Assembly: GCF_024628725.1 (NCBI RefSeq)
Contig: NZ_CP102410.1
Location: forward strand, 434,001-498,000
From: Ruegeria sp. YS9
Lineage (GTDB): Bacteria; Pseudomonadota; Alphaproteobacteria; Rhodobacterales; Rhodobacteraceae
Reading direction: 5' to 3'
Length of the DNA stretch: 64,000 nucleotides
The notes beneath the pieces are model-generated. The model saw only the letters and a program-made list of their open reading frames with translations. It was not told the origin of the DNA and made no database searches. Position 1 is the stretch's first letter, and every line of letters starts with the position of its first letter. The translations under genes and the position numbers were made by a program. This document shows, piece by piece, positions 1-8,686 of the stretch.

Positions 1-1
1 A

Positions 2-577
2 CTGCATCCAAAGCTCTCCGCGCGCACTCTTTATGTGGACCGTGTGGTCAATCTGATTGATGAGGGCCTCGACGTCGGCATCAGGATTGGAAACCTTGCA
101 GATTCAAGCCTGATGGCCGTGAGATGCGGTGCGGTGAGGCAGGTCGTGTTTGCCGCTCCGGCATATCTCGATACGCGCGGCGAACCTGACACACCCGACG
201 ACCTGGCCAATCACGCCATCATTAATTCAACTGCCCTGCACCCCTCGGCCCAATGGCATTTTCAAAAGAGTGAGACGGTCGTGACAAAACGTGTAAGTCC
301 GCGCATCAGCATGAACACCAATGATGCGGTGATCGAGCTGGCCCTGCAAGGGCATGGCATCGGGCGGCTCTTGTCCTATCAGGTGGCACCCTACCTTGGG
401 GACGGGCGGCTCAGGACCGTTCTGAATTCGTATGAACCACCCGAGATCCCCATCCATCTTGTGCATCAAGAGGGCCGTACCGTGTCTGCAAAAGTGCGTG
501 CATTTGTCGATTTTGCGGCCAAGCGTCTCAAATCAGATCCCTATTTGGACGGATTCCAACACAGGCCTGAGAGCTAG
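2..577 (+). CDS. LysR-family transcriptional regulator, C-terminal part (truncated by window edge)
   Basis: The reading frame is open from the first bases of the window, so the N-terminal winged helix-turn-helix lies outside. About 190 residues are visible. They match the effector-binding domain of LysR regulators: a stretch reading LIDEGLDVGIRIG, typical of the inner beta-strand of the fold, followed by an 'AAPAYL..RG.P..P.DL..H' segment characteristic of the family. A GTG at position 35 is in frame but falls inside the domain, so it is not the start. The protein is a probable repressor or activator responding to a small metabolite; its target cannot be named because its usual divergent neighbour is not in the window. 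The 240 bases after it contain no gene. Confidence 0.85.
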   Translation: MHPKLSARTLYVDRVVNLIDEGLDVGIRIGNLADSSLMAVRCGAVRQVVFAAPAYLDTRGEPDTPDDLANHAIINSTALHPSAQWHFQKSETVVTKRVSPRISMNTNDAVIELALQGHGIGRLLSYQVAPYLGDGRLRTVLNSYEPPEIPIHLVHQEGRTVSAKVRAFVDFAAKRLKSDPYLDGFQHRPES

Positions 578-817
578 GCATTAGATCCGCCGAACCCCGC
601 CAGCCGGTCGCTGCCAGAGCCGGATCACGGCCTGACCGGCAGATCACTCTGGGCATGCCCTGTGAGGTGAGTCCGCGCGAAACCTGCGAACATGCGCAAC
701 ACAGCTTGCCACCGGACGGATTTGCGAGCACGAAACTGAAATTTCAGGTCCCGGGTACACACGCCTTTCGAAGCGATGGAGCCAGCATTGAGCATGCCAT
801 CACGTTTGACTGACGGC

Positions 818-1465
818 TTAGTCCGTCTTGCCCCAAGCATCGTGCGCGATCAGAGCGGCCTCGACCCGGTTTCGGGCGTGGAGCTTGGACAGGATTGCCG
901 TCATGTAGTGTTTCACGGTTTTTTCCTGAAGATCCAGTTGATCTGCGATCTCCCGATTGCTCATCCCCTTCGCCACACGTCGAAGTATTTCTTCCTCGCG
1001 ATGCGTAAGATCATCCAGGACATCACTATCCTTGGAATTCTCCGCCTCTCTGTTGATCTGAAGCAGCACGCGCGAGGCCAGCCCGGGCGACACGAATCCT
1101 TCGCCCGCGGCGATGCTGCGCAGTGAGGCGGTCAATTCGCTGGCTGTCACACCTTTGACGATGTAGCCGATTGCCCCGGCTTCCAAAGCATCCGCAACGT
1201 CACTGTTGTTTTCCGAGACCGTCAATATCGCGATGAATGGCGGGTTTGCCATAGCCGCGATTTTTCGCGTCGCATTTATGCCGCCCCCGGGCATCGAAAG
1301 ATCGAGGATGGCGATGTCAGGTTGATGAATGCCGACAAGTGAAACTGCCTCATCCGCGCTCGAGCCGGCAGCGAGAACTTCGAAACCATCGGCTTCGTCC
1401 AATGTCCGGTGCAAACCGTCCCTGAAAATCGGGTGATCATCCGCTATTACGACAGATGTTGTCAT
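818..1465 (-). CDS. Response regulator, NarL/FixJ (LuxR-type) family
   Basis: The 215-residue protein has an N-terminal receiver domain with the acidic pair D9/D10, the phospho-acceptor D55 in ILDLSMPG and the conserved K104. It ends in a LuxR-type helix-turn-helix (about residues 150-205, with LTHREEEILRRVAKGMSN followed by a recognition helix). It is therefore a DNA-binding response regulator that binds after phosphorylation. Its start codon overlaps the stop of the upstream histidine kinase gene by 4 bases, so the two are co-translated and are almost certainly cognate partners. The regulon is not evident from the neighbours. Confidence 0.93.
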   Translation of the reverse strand: MTTSVVIADDHPIFRDGLHRTLDEADGFEVLAAGSSADEAVSLVGIHQPDIAILDLSMPGGGINATRKIAAMANPPFIAILTVSENNSDVADALEAGAIGYIVKGVTASELTASLRSIAAGEGFVSPGLASRVLLQINREAENSKDSDVLDDLTHREEEILRRVAKGMSNREIADQLDLQEKTVKHYMTAILSKLHARNRVEAALIAHDAWGKTD

Positions 1466-2925
1466 GACGTACTCATCTTTCTGGGAAATAATGTCATTGT
1501 GACAGAGGTGCCTTTGCCAGGGCTTGACCAGACTTCGAACCTGCCACCGATACTCTCAACCCGATCTCGCAAACCCAGAAGCCCCTGGCCTCCATCGTCG
1601 CGCAGTACTTTTCCGTCCGAGGGGTCAAATCCGGGCCCGTCATCGTCGACATGAATGACGACCCGATCGTCATGCGCCTTGCAAATGACGGTGCATCGAG
1701 AATTCGGAGCATACCTGGCGGCATTGGAAAGCGTTTCCTGAAGGAACCGAAAAACACACAACTTGTCGGAGACGGACAACTCGATCGTCTGGCTTCCCTG
1801 AAGTGAAACTTCTGGCCGCAGCGGGCTGTGTTCCGAGTGATCTTCTATGGCTCTTTTCACCACATCAATCAGCGCCAGATTGTCGATGTCCGGAGCGGAC
1901 AAGCCCCGCGACAACGCACGAATTTCGGCCAGGGACTTCTGCAAAGACTGTTGTATTTCCTCAGCTTCCGCAGGCTTTTCTGGCCTGTCCGAGAACGCCG
2001 CCTCCAACCTGAGGGCCGCAAGGGACAGGTATTGAGCTGGGCCGTCGTGAAGTTCTGAACCAAGTTTCTTCAGAAAGCGATCCGTTTGCGTGGCATATCG
2101 TTCCGACGCTTCGACCACGCGCGACCGCAGCCTGACGTTCTGCTCTGCCATCTGCTCGCTCTCTTTCAGGCGCCGCTCCAACAGGCGCCCCTGGCGTCGA
2201 ATGGTGTTGTCACCGATTGCCACGATGGAAAACAGAACGATTGTACTTGCCGTAAACGCTGATCCGACGACCAGCCAGCTTGTCCGCCGGGCTCTGGCCA
2301 TATCAACTTCCAGCTGTTCCGCTTTTTCATAAAACTCTGCAACTGCAATGATATCGCCCGACCAGAGTTCTCGGATCGGGCTGTACACTTCAAGCAGCGG
2401 GATCCCAAGTGCTGCTTCTGCGGCGCTTTCGGCATGGTCGAGATCTTCGAACGAACCCGAAATCTCTCCACTCCAGGCTCGGCTCAGATCGTCAGTCGGA
2501 TCGAAACGGCTTCCAATGATGGTCGGATCCGACGCGTGCGCGATCACGCCGCCTTGCTTCCAAAACTTGAAGGACACAATGCGGTCACGCAGTGGCTGGG
2601 TCATGAATATTTCGTCCAGTGCCCGCCTTGCTTGATCGGAAAGACGATCCCCGTATGCAAGTTCCTGGCTGAGAGGGGATACGATGCTCTCCATATATAG
2701 CGCCGCGGAGTTGGCGGAGTTTTGGACAACTGCATTCTCGATCCGATTTGACACCCACACGCCAACTATCGCGGTGGCCGTTCCCATCACGACAATGCAG
2801 GCCGCAAGAAAAACTCGCGACAATGACCAATTGCGAACTGACAGATCGGAAATCTCGGGTCTCATTTCACGTCCAACTATGAACGACAATCCCTGTCCGC
2901 GCCACCGACCTTGGTCTGAACTCAT
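1462..2925 (-). CDS. Sensor histidine kinase, HisKA_3 (NarX/DegS-like) type
   Basis: The 487-residue membrane sensor kinase has two transmembrane segments (about residues 37-58 and 216-237) enclosing a periplasmic sensor domain of about 155 residues. Next come a cytoplasmic coiled coil, a HisKA_3 dimerisation domain with phospho-acceptor H293 in ELHDGPAQ, and a C-terminal HATPase domain with an N-box (NAARYAPN) and G-boxes (DDGPGFD, GLLGLRDRV). The HDGPAQ form of the H-box is typical of partners of NarL/FixJ regulators, which matches the overlapping downstream gene. An in-frame ATG at 2865 preceded by GGACGTGA is an alternative start. The signal sensed is unknown. Confidence 0.92.
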   Translation of the reverse strand: MSSDQGRWRGQGLSFIVGREMRPEISDLSVRNWSLSRVFLAACIVVMGTATAIVGVWVSNRIENAVVQNSANSAALYMESIVSPLSQELAYGDRLSDQARRALDEIFMTQPLRDRIVSFKFWKQGGVIAHASDPTIIGSRFDPTDDLSRAWSGEISGSFEDLDHAESAAEAALGIPLLEVYSPIRELWSGDIIAVAEFYEKAEQLEVDMARARRTSWLVVGSAFTASTIVLFSIVAIGDNTIRRQGRLLERRLKESEQMAEQNVRLRSRVVEASERYATQTDRFLKKLGSELHDGPAQYLSLAALRLEAAFSDRPEKPAEAEEIQQSLQKSLAEIRALSRGLSAPDIDNLALIDVVKRAIEDHSEHSPLRPEVSLQGSQTIELSVSDKLCVFRFLQETLSNAARYAPNSRCTVICKAHDDRVVIHVDDDGPGFDPSDGKVLRDDGGQGLLGLRDRVESIGGRFEVWSSPGKGTSVTMTLFPRKMSTS

Positions 2926-3117
2926 AAGCGTTCGGTTTCAGAACTTGGCCCCTGTCATAACCCTTGTTCGCGCAATCGCGCAGACGGCGGACGGAAGGCA
3001 CGCGTGGCCTTGCAGGAGCTAAACGGAGTTCGCCCGAACTCCGTCCAGACGATCAGCGCCTCGGCCCCGGAGCGTTTCTCGGAGGGGCCAAGCCTACTGG
3101 CGTAGTTTTTTGATATG

Positions 3118-3963
3118 TCACCCGGGCAGAGCAATGGACAGGCGTTCGACCAAAGCTCTTTGTACGATGGCAAATCTCGGAGTGCGCGCTATCTCGTCCA
3201 GTGTCGCCACCCACAGCGGAACGTCTATTCCGGGATCAATTTCTGACGACCGATGAAGCCGAGGATCCGCATTCCCAATAAACGAGGGCAGAAACGCTTT
3301 GCCCACCCCGGATGCCGCCATCTGCTGAAGCACCAAAAAGCTGTCTGCCCCGTTGGTCATCTCATCGGCGCTGACATGTTCGGCCAACCATTTGGCGGGA
3401 AGCGAGCGGCTCAACGCCCCATCAAGCCTCATCCATTTTCGGTTTGGGGAACCATCGTCAAAAACGCCGAATGACAATGTTCCCGCTCGTTCGCTGACAA
3501 GCCCTTCTTCAAGTTTGATCGAGGGTCGCACGGCGATGTCCGCAGTCAACCTCGACAGATCATGATGGCTGTTGCCACTTAACAAAGTCAGTTCCAAGCC
3601 GGGGTAAAGCCGCGATATCTCAGTCAATATTTGGGGCAGTACAAGCTGACAAAGGCTGTCCGTGGACGCAATGCGGACCTGACCCGCAGGGGACCGGTTT
3701 GCACCCACAATTGCCCGCTCTACGGAAAGTACCGCCTCTTCAACGCTTTCCATCGCCGAAAGAATTGCACTGGCCTCGGGCAGGGCGGTGTACCCTGACG
3801 GGTGTTTTTGAAAGATCACGCATCCAAAACGGTCTTCAAGCGCGGCGACTCTGCGCAGCACCGTTGCATGAGTAACACCCAGCGCCCCGGCAGCCGCATT
3901 CAGCGATCCGTGTTTCCTTACGGCCAGCGCGTACCGAAAATCATCCCAGTTTTGGTTGTGCAT
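3118..3963 (-). CDS. LysR-family transcriptional regulator
   Basis: The 281-residue protein begins with a LysR winged helix-turn-helix (MHNQNWDDFRYALAV then HGSLNAAAGALGVTHAT, residues 1-60) followed by the co-inducer binding domain. It is divergent from the cytochrome c' gene with an 86-base AT-rich gap, the usual arrangement for a LysR protein controlling its neighbour and itself. The likely target is therefore the cytochrome pair at 4050-5439; this is inferred from position only. The protein has W/F substitutions around residue 6 common to the 'DWDDLRYFLAV' subgroup of LysR regulators. Confidence 0.9.
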   Translation of the reverse strand: MHNQNWDDFRYALAVRKHGSLNAAAGALGVTHATVLRRVAALEDRFGCVIFQKHPSGYTALPEASAILSAMESVEEAVLSVERAIVGANRSPAGQVRIASTDSLCQLVLPQILTEISRLYPGLELTLLSGNSHHDLSRLTADIAVRPSIKLEEGLVSERAGTLSFGVFDDGSPNRKWMRLDGALSRSLPAKWLAEHVSADEMTNGADSFLVLQQMAASGVGKAFLPSFIGNADPRLHRSSEIDPGIDVPLWVATLDEIARTPRFAIVQRALVERLSIALPG

Positions 3964-4049
3964 AAATTAACAAGTAACGATGAATAACAAACAATTACAA
4001 GAAAAAATGTTCAGGCTAGTATTCGACGCATTGAACAGGGAGACGCACA
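3964..4049. promoter_or_regulatory. Divergent promoter/operator region between LysR gene and cytochrome c' gene
   Basis: This 86-base gap is much more AT-rich than its surroundings and separates two divergent genes. It carries repeated AACAA/TTACAA-like stretches but no clean LysR box that I can mark with confidence. A GGGAG ribosome-binding site lies just before the ATG at 4050. Its role as a shared promoter region is inferred from the arrangement. Confidence 0.45.
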
Positions 4050-4517
4050 ATGATGAAGAAAATCTCGGCCATTGCGGCAGGTTTGGTGTCGGTAGCCATC
4101 ATTGGATCAGCCATCGCCCATGAAAGCGAAAATCCTGCGGTGAAGGCTCGGACCTCAATCATGCAGCTCTATGCCTTCAATCTTGGCACATTGGGCGGCA
4201 TGGCCAAGGGAGAGGTTGAATATGATGCCGAGGCAGCAACCCGGGCCGCAAATAACCTGGTTGTTCTGACGCAGATCGATCAATCTGCGATGTGGCCTGC
4301 CGGATCCGACAATGCGTCCGACCCGTCCACCCGAGCCTTGCCAGCCATCTGGGAGAACTTCCCGGATGTAAGCGCAAAAGGTCAGGCCATGGCTGAAGCA
4401 GCCGTTGCGATGCAGGCGGCGGCAGGCCAGGATGTCGATGCCCTGAAGGCGGCGATGGGTGATCTGGGCGGATCGTGCTCGGCCTGTCACAAAGCTTACA
4501 GGGCGCCGAAAGACTAA
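4050..4517 (+). CDS. Cytochrome c' (class II c-type cytochrome)
   Basis: The 155-residue periplasmic protein has a signal peptide (residues 1-23, ending AIAH). The single heme-binding motif C143-S-A-C146-H147 sits close to the C-terminus, which is the hallmark of class II cytochromes c' with a four-helix bundle. These proteins bind NO or act as small electron carriers. GGGAG stands about 9 bases before the ATG pair; the second ATG at 4053 is an equally possible start. The gene is 13 bases from the start of a diheme cytochrome c on the same strand, so they form a transcription unit. The pair suggests a periplasmic redox module or NO protection. Confidence 0.92.
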   Translation: MMKKISAIAAGLVSVAIIGSAIAHESENPAVKARTSIMQLYAFNLGTLGGMAKGEVEYDAEAATRAANNLVVLTQIDQSAMWPAGSDNASDPSTRALPAIWENFPDVSAKGQAMAEAAVAMQAAAGQDVDALKAAMGDLGGSCSACHKAYRAPKD

Positions 4518-4530
4518 TGGAGCGCGGGCC

Positions 4531-5439
4531 ATGCGGCGTTTGTTCATTTTCGCCGCAGGTATCGCTGTACTGGTCGGGCTGGTCGGTTTGGTGCTGACCC
4601 GTCCGAAAACAGTTGACCAGACACAACTGAACGGAATTGTCCCTGATCTCAGTCGAGGTGAGGCCGTGTTTTATGCGGCTGGATGCGCGTCCTGCCATTC
4701 TGCACCGAACTCAACGGGTGAGGAAAAGCTGGTGCTCGCTGGCGGCCGTCGGTTTGCGTCGGATTTCGGCACGTTCATAGCCCCGAACATATCCAGTGAT
4801 CCGGTTACCGGCATCGGATCGTGGTCCGCATCGGATCTGGCCAATGCTCTGCTTCACGGGACCGGGCCCGAAGGACAGCACTATTTCCCCGCATTTCCCT
4901 ATACGTCCTACGCCAACATGTCAGCCGAGGACGTTGTTTCACTGCATGCCTTCCTCGGCACTCTGCCGGCGGTTCCAACCCAAAGCGCAGCGCACGAGGT
5001 TGGCTTTCCCTTCAATTTTCGACGCGGGCTGGGCGGGTGGAAGCTGTTGTATCTGAAACCGGGCTGGGTTGTGCAAGGCGATCTGACTGACCAGCAAATT
5101 CAAGGCCGATACTTGGTAGAGGCGTTGGGACATTGCGCAGAATGTCACACGCCGCGCAACGCGCTAGGGGGCCTGAAACGCGATCTCTGGCTGACAGGTA
5201 CACCAAACCCCAGCGGAAAGGGACGCATCCCCGGGCTGACTTCTGCCCAACTGGATTGGTCCGAGGCTGATATTGCCGAATATCTGAAATCCGGCTTCAC
5301 GCCGGACTATGACAGCGCGGGTGGTGAGATGGTGGAAGTCATTGAAAACACATCCCGCCTTACGGATGACGACCGTCTGGCGATTGCGGCCTATCTCAAG
5401 GCCGTGCCCGCGTCACCGACAGGCTCGCCGTCAGAGTAA
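4531..5439 (+). CDS. Diheme cytochrome c, membrane-anchored
   Basis: From the ATG at 4531 the product is 302 residues. It starts with an uncleaved-looking signal anchor (RRLFIFAAGIAVLVGLVGLVL) and carries two cytochrome c domains with motifs CASCH and CAECH, each followed by a distal Met-containing region. The layout resembles the cytochrome c subunits of periplasmic alcohol or aldehyde dehydrogenases and other small electron-transfer dihemes. The frame stays open upstream to 4459, but that extension overlaps the cytochrome c' gene and lacks a signal sequence, so 4531 is preferred. It is probably co-transcribed with cytochrome c', to which or from which it may pass electrons. Confidence 0.9.
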   Translation: MRRLFIFAAGIAVLVGLVGLVLTRPKTVDQTQLNGIVPDLSRGEAVFYAAGCASCHSAPNSTGEEKLVLAGGRRFASDFGTFIAPNISSDPVTGIGSWSASDLANALLHGTGPEGQHYFPAFPYTSYANMSAEDVVSLHAFLGTLPAVPTQSAAHEVGFPFNFRRGLGGWKLLYLKPGWVVQGDLTDQQIQGRYLVEALGHCAECHTPRNALGGLKRDLWLTGTPNPSGKGRIPGLTSAQLDWSEADIAEYLKSGFTPDYDSAGGEMVEVIENTSRLTDDDRLAIAAYLKAVPASPTGSPSE

Positions 5440-5603
5440 CCCTCTTTGGCGCCATGCGGCCGATGCCAGATGTCCTTGCCAGCAGTCAGCACGAAGCCGC
5501 AAGGCCTATTCCCTTTTCGCCAAACTCCTGTTTTACGTTCTGGTCAACGGAGCGCAGCACACGCCCGCGTTTCTGTTCAGTATTGATTGAGAGTCGTGGC
5601 CAA

Positions 5604-6494
5604 ATGACACAAAAAATCGCTCTTTGGTCCATTCCGATATCCCTGGCGGTACTGGCCCTGAAGCTGCTGGCCTGGTGGCTGACAGGTTCGGTGGCTTTGT
5701 TGTCGGACGCGATGGAATCCACCGTCAATGTCTTGGCGGCCCTGCTGGCTTATTTTGCGGTTCGGGTCGCAAACAAGCCCCCTGATGAAAACCACCCCTT
5801 TGGTCACAAGAAAGCCGAGTATCTTTCCGCCGTCGTCGAGGGCGTATTGATTGTGTTGGCGGCGTTCTTGATCATCAGAGAGGCCGTGCTGGCACTTCCC
5901 AATCCGCATCTTGAGGATGCGCCTTTTCTTGGAATCGCCGTCAATGTCATTGCAACGGGCGTGAATGGCGCATGGGCCTACTTGTTACTCAAAATCGGCA
6001 GGCGCGAGGGTTCGCCTGCATTGGAGGCAAGCTCGCGGCACATTCTTACTGATGTCATGACGTCAGCGGGTGTCATCGCGGGGCTCATACTTGCACTTGT
6101 CACCGGCTGGCTGATCCTTGACCCGATCCTAGCGATACTGGTCGCGCTGAACATCCTGTGGGAAGGTTGGAAAGTCATTCGTGCGTCCGTTGACGGGCTG
6201 ATGGATGTAAGCCTTTCTGACCATGACTTGCAGGTTGTTTCCAGCACCATTGAAAGCAATCTGGGTGAAGCGCTGGAATATCACGACCTCAAGGGGCGTA
6301 GATCCGCGAATGTCATCTTCGTCGAGTTTCACCTCGTTGTGGACGGCGCAATGTCGGTCAGCGCGGCCCATGACATCTGCAATGAAATCGAACACGCATT
6401 GGAACGTCTTTATCCGGGCTCTGTCTTTTTCATTCATCTCGAACCCGATGACGAGTTGAAGGGCAACGGAGCAAAACCCAGCCAGGTTCCTTAA
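5604..6494 (+). CDS. Cation diffusion facilitator (CDF) family metal transporter
   Basis: The 296-residue protein has the CDF layout: six transmembrane helices in the first 200 residues, the metal-site motif region SDAMEST in helix II, HPFGHKKAEYLS in the loop after helix II, TDVMTS in helix V, and a C-terminal cytoplasmic ferredoxin-like domain (about 205-290). It exports divalent metal ions such as Zn, Fe or Mn in exchange for protons. The helix-II site has E where many Zn exporters have a second D or H, so the metal cannot be assigned. The frame is open back to 5454, but the ATG at 5604 matches the family's N-terminus. Confidence 0.92.
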   Translation: MTQKIALWSIPISLAVLALKLLAWWLTGSVALLSDAMESTVNVLAALLAYFAVRVANKPPDENHPFGHKKAEYLSAVVEGVLIVLAAFLIIREAVLALPNPHLEDAPFLGIAVNVIATGVNGAWAYLLLKIGRREGSPALEASSRHILTDVMTSAGVIAGLILALVTGWLILDPILAILVALNILWEGWKVIRASVDGLMDVSLSDHDLQVVSSTIESNLGEALEYHDLKGRRSANVIFVEFHLVVDGAMSVSAAHDICNEIEHALERLYPGSVFFIHLEPDDELKGNGAKPSQVP

Positions 6495-6650
6495 ACCACT
6501 CGGTGCAATCGAATACGACGCAAGTCGTGGTCATGGATGGGACGTTCGGCCTGCAATTCATCAGACCTGAGCCCGATGTCGGGACGCAAAGCCCCGGATA
6601 ATCTGTCACCGACACCATGAGATGGGTCGAACAGAACTGGAGGCGAAAGA

Positions 6651-7487
6651 ATGAAACTTCAAGGAAAACTGGGCCAGCTTCTCAGCACCGCAGCACTGGC
6701 TTCGTTGATTGCCGCAACGCCTTACGCGCCGAAGTTTGACGCGGAAGGGCGCTTGCACCTTGAACCAGCCTATGCCTTTGCCAAAAGCGGCAGCGGAAAA
6801 GATGGGGATGGCGGCGATGACGATCGGGGGGATGATCGTGGCGGCGAACGGGACGACAACTCGGGGTCGGGCAACAGTGGTCGCGGGGGTGATCGCGACG
6901 ACGACAGGGACGATGACCGCGACGACGACAGGGACGATGATCGCGACGACAATTCCGGATCCGGCAAAGGTGGTCGCGACGATGATGACGATGATGACGA
7001 CGACGATGATGATGACTCGAAGCGGTCGAACCGAGGCAGCGGCAAAAAGGATCAATCCCGGTCAGGAGGCGGGTCATCGCGCACTGCCGGCGTAACCAAG
7101 GTTGAGACGAACGCCAACGGCATCGAAGTGCGTTATGCCGATGGAACCAAAGAAGAAATCGAAAACGGTCGGTATGAGAGAAAGAATGCTCAGAACCGCA
7201 CTGTGGAAGAACGGCTGGCGACAGGCGCCGATGTCTCAAGGCTCCGGTCATTGGCAGATGGTATCTCCATCGACAACGTGCGCGCGTCCGGCCAAGGAGG
7301 TTCTGCGGGAAGCCGCCCGACGAAGGTTGAACGTCAGGGCAACAATATCGAAGTAAACTATGCCAATGGCTGGAAAGAAGAGATCGAGTTTGGCCGTTAC
7401 GAATTGAAGGACCCGTTCAACCGAACCGTTGTCGAGAGAAATGCAACCGCCGCTGACCGCCGGAGATTGCAGGCGGCAGCCAACTAG
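6651..7487 (+). CDS. Secreted Asp-rich low-complexity protein with duplicated C-terminal domain, function unknown
   Basis: The 278-residue product starts at an ATG preceded by GGAGGCGAAAG. It has a hydrophobic N-terminus consistent with a signal peptide (about residues 8-44). Residues 46-146 are extremely acidic: DRDD repeats (82-100) and an uninterrupted run of 13 Asp (110-122), set in Gly/Ser linkers. Residues about 148-198 and 223-273 are two copies of one unit with the pattern TKVE..G.IEV.YA.G.KEEIE.GRYE.K, then NRTV.ER.AT. I do not recognise this unit as a named family. The Asp tract suggests calcium or other cation binding outside the cytoplasm (inference). The gene stands alone and ends at a strong terminator. 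Confidence 0.8.
   Translation: MKLQGKLGQLLSTAALASLIAATPYAPKFDAEGRLHLEPAYAFAKSGSGKDGDGGDDDRGDDRGGERDDNSGSGNSGRGGDRDDDRDDDRDDDRDDDRDDNSGSGKGGRDDDDDDDDDDDDDSKRSNRGSGKKDQSRSGGGSSRTAGVTKVETNANGIEVRYADGTKEEIENGRYERKNAQNRTVEERLATGADVSRLRSLADGISIDNVRASGQGGSAGSRPTKVERQGNNIEVNYANGWKEEIEFGRYELKDPFNRTVVERNATAADRRRLQAAAN
6894..6950 (+). repeat. In-frame 24-bp tandem repeat coding DRDD units
   Basis: Two near-identical 24-base units (6894-6917 and 6918-6941, differing only at the last base) and the first nine bases of a third encode the repeated Arg/Asp string of the Asp-rich protein. Conservation at the DNA level, not just the protein level, indicates recent slippage or duplication. Length variation between strains would be expected. 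Confidence 0.8.
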
Positions 7488-7510
7488 GCAACAATAACAG
7501 GTCGAAAGAC

Positions 7511-7545
7511 AAAAGGCGGCTTCTCATCGTCAGAGGCCGCCTTTT
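7511..7545 (+). terminator. Rho-independent terminator after the Asp-rich protein gene
   Basis: The inverted repeat AAAAGGCGGC...GCCGCCTTTT encloses a loop of about 15 bases and lies 24 bases after the stop codon at 7487. The flanking A and T tracts mean it could stop transcription in both directions, but the opposing nucleobase operon ends 200 bases further on. Confidence 0.85.
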
Positions 7546-7744
7546 CCTATCGTCATTGCCGCCGGTTATTGGCGTACTGCATTGCGATCAAGGGCTTCTT
7601 GCCCAAAGTGCTGACGCAAGATCCCGCCTAATACGACAGGCACGGGTTTAAATGTCGCAACCCGCCATGACCCGAAGTTTCATGTATGTCCTGCCCCTTT
7701 CGCGCTTGCAACAACAACCCATCCACTGGTTGTAAACCCTGATC

Positions 7745-8686
7745 TTAGCGTTCACCGCGCCGATAGGGTGCCATCAGCGCAGCAGGCACCTCGGCCCTGC
7801 GGGCGACGAGAACGAGCGCGACGATGGAAAGCACATAGGGCGCCATCAGGAAGAGTTGATATGGCACGCCTTCAATCGCCGTTTGCAGCCGCAATTGGTA
7901 TGCATCGAAAAAGGCAAACAACACGGCGCCAATCAACGCCTTACCGGGCCGCCAGCTTGCGAACACAACCAGCGCGATGCAGATCCAGCCGCGTCCTTGA
8001 ACCATGCCCGGAAAAAAACTGTTGAACGCCGTTGTCGTCAGGAACGCGCCACCCACTGCCATCAACGCTGATCCGACAACCACTGCACCAATGCGAATGC
8101 GAATGGGGTTCAGCCCCTGCGCCTCGACCGCGTGCGGGTTTTCGCCGGTCATGCGAATGGCCAGCCCCAACGGTGTCCGGGCAAGGACGTAAGCCATCAC
8201 AGCCACCGCAAACAGCGCCAGATAGGTCGGCAGGGCCTGGGAAAACAGGATCGGACCCAGAATGGGGATGTCGGAAACACCCGGAACATCGAGTGGCTGG
8301 AAAGGTTCTATCGTCGGAGGCAGATCGCCCACTTCAACAAGCAACCGGTAAAGGTAGTAGGCCAGCGCGGACGCAAACAGCGTAATGCCAAGCCCCGATA
8401 CATGTTGCGACAAACCAAGCGGGACCGTCAGCATGGCGTGCAGCAATCCCATCACCGCGCCGCAAAGCGCGGCAATCATCAGGCCCACCAGCAAAGGTGC
8501 GCCCAAGTAGACGGCAAGCCAACCGCTCATCGCGCCCATGGTCATGATCCCCTCGATCCCCAGATTGAGAACACCCGAACGTTCACAGAGCAACGCGCCG
8601 AGGACTCCGAAAATAAGCGGCGTTGCAATGCGCAGCACGGACGCCCAGAGGCTGGTATTCAGCAGCAGATCAATTGCATCACTCAT
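7745..8686 (-). CDS. ABC transporter permease, BMP/nucleoside-type (second permease)
   Basis: The 313-residue integral membrane protein has about eight to nine helices and matches the YufQ/NupQ-like permeases of BMP-family importers (start LLNTSLWASVLRIATPLIFG, then LCERSGVLNLGIEGIM, a conserved signature of this permease class). It is the last gene of the minus-strand operon that starts with the deaminase at 14932. Its start overlaps the upstream permease gene by 4 bases. It would form the membrane channel with the permease at 8683-9732. Confidence 0.92.
   Translation of the reverse strand: MSDAIDLLLNTSLWASVLRIATPLIFGVLGALLCERSGVLNLGIEGIMTMGAMSGWLAVYLGAPLLVGLMIAALCGAVMGLLHAMLTVPLGLSQHVSGLGITLFASALAYYLYRLLVEVGDLPPTIEPFQPLDVPGVSDIPILGPILFSQALPTYLALFAVAVMAYVLARTPLGLAIRMTGENPHAVEAQGLNPIRIRIGAVVVGSALMAVGGAFLTTTAFNSFFPGMVQGRGWICIALVVFASWRPGKALIGAVLFAFFDAYQLRLQTAIEGVPYQLFLMAPYVLSIVALVLVARRAEVPAALMAPYRRGER

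Noticed and set aside
6894..7017. Repetitive GACGAC tract as a possible CRISPR-like array
   Set aside because: The repeats are in frame inside a coding sequence, have no spacers, and encode the Asp-rich stretch.
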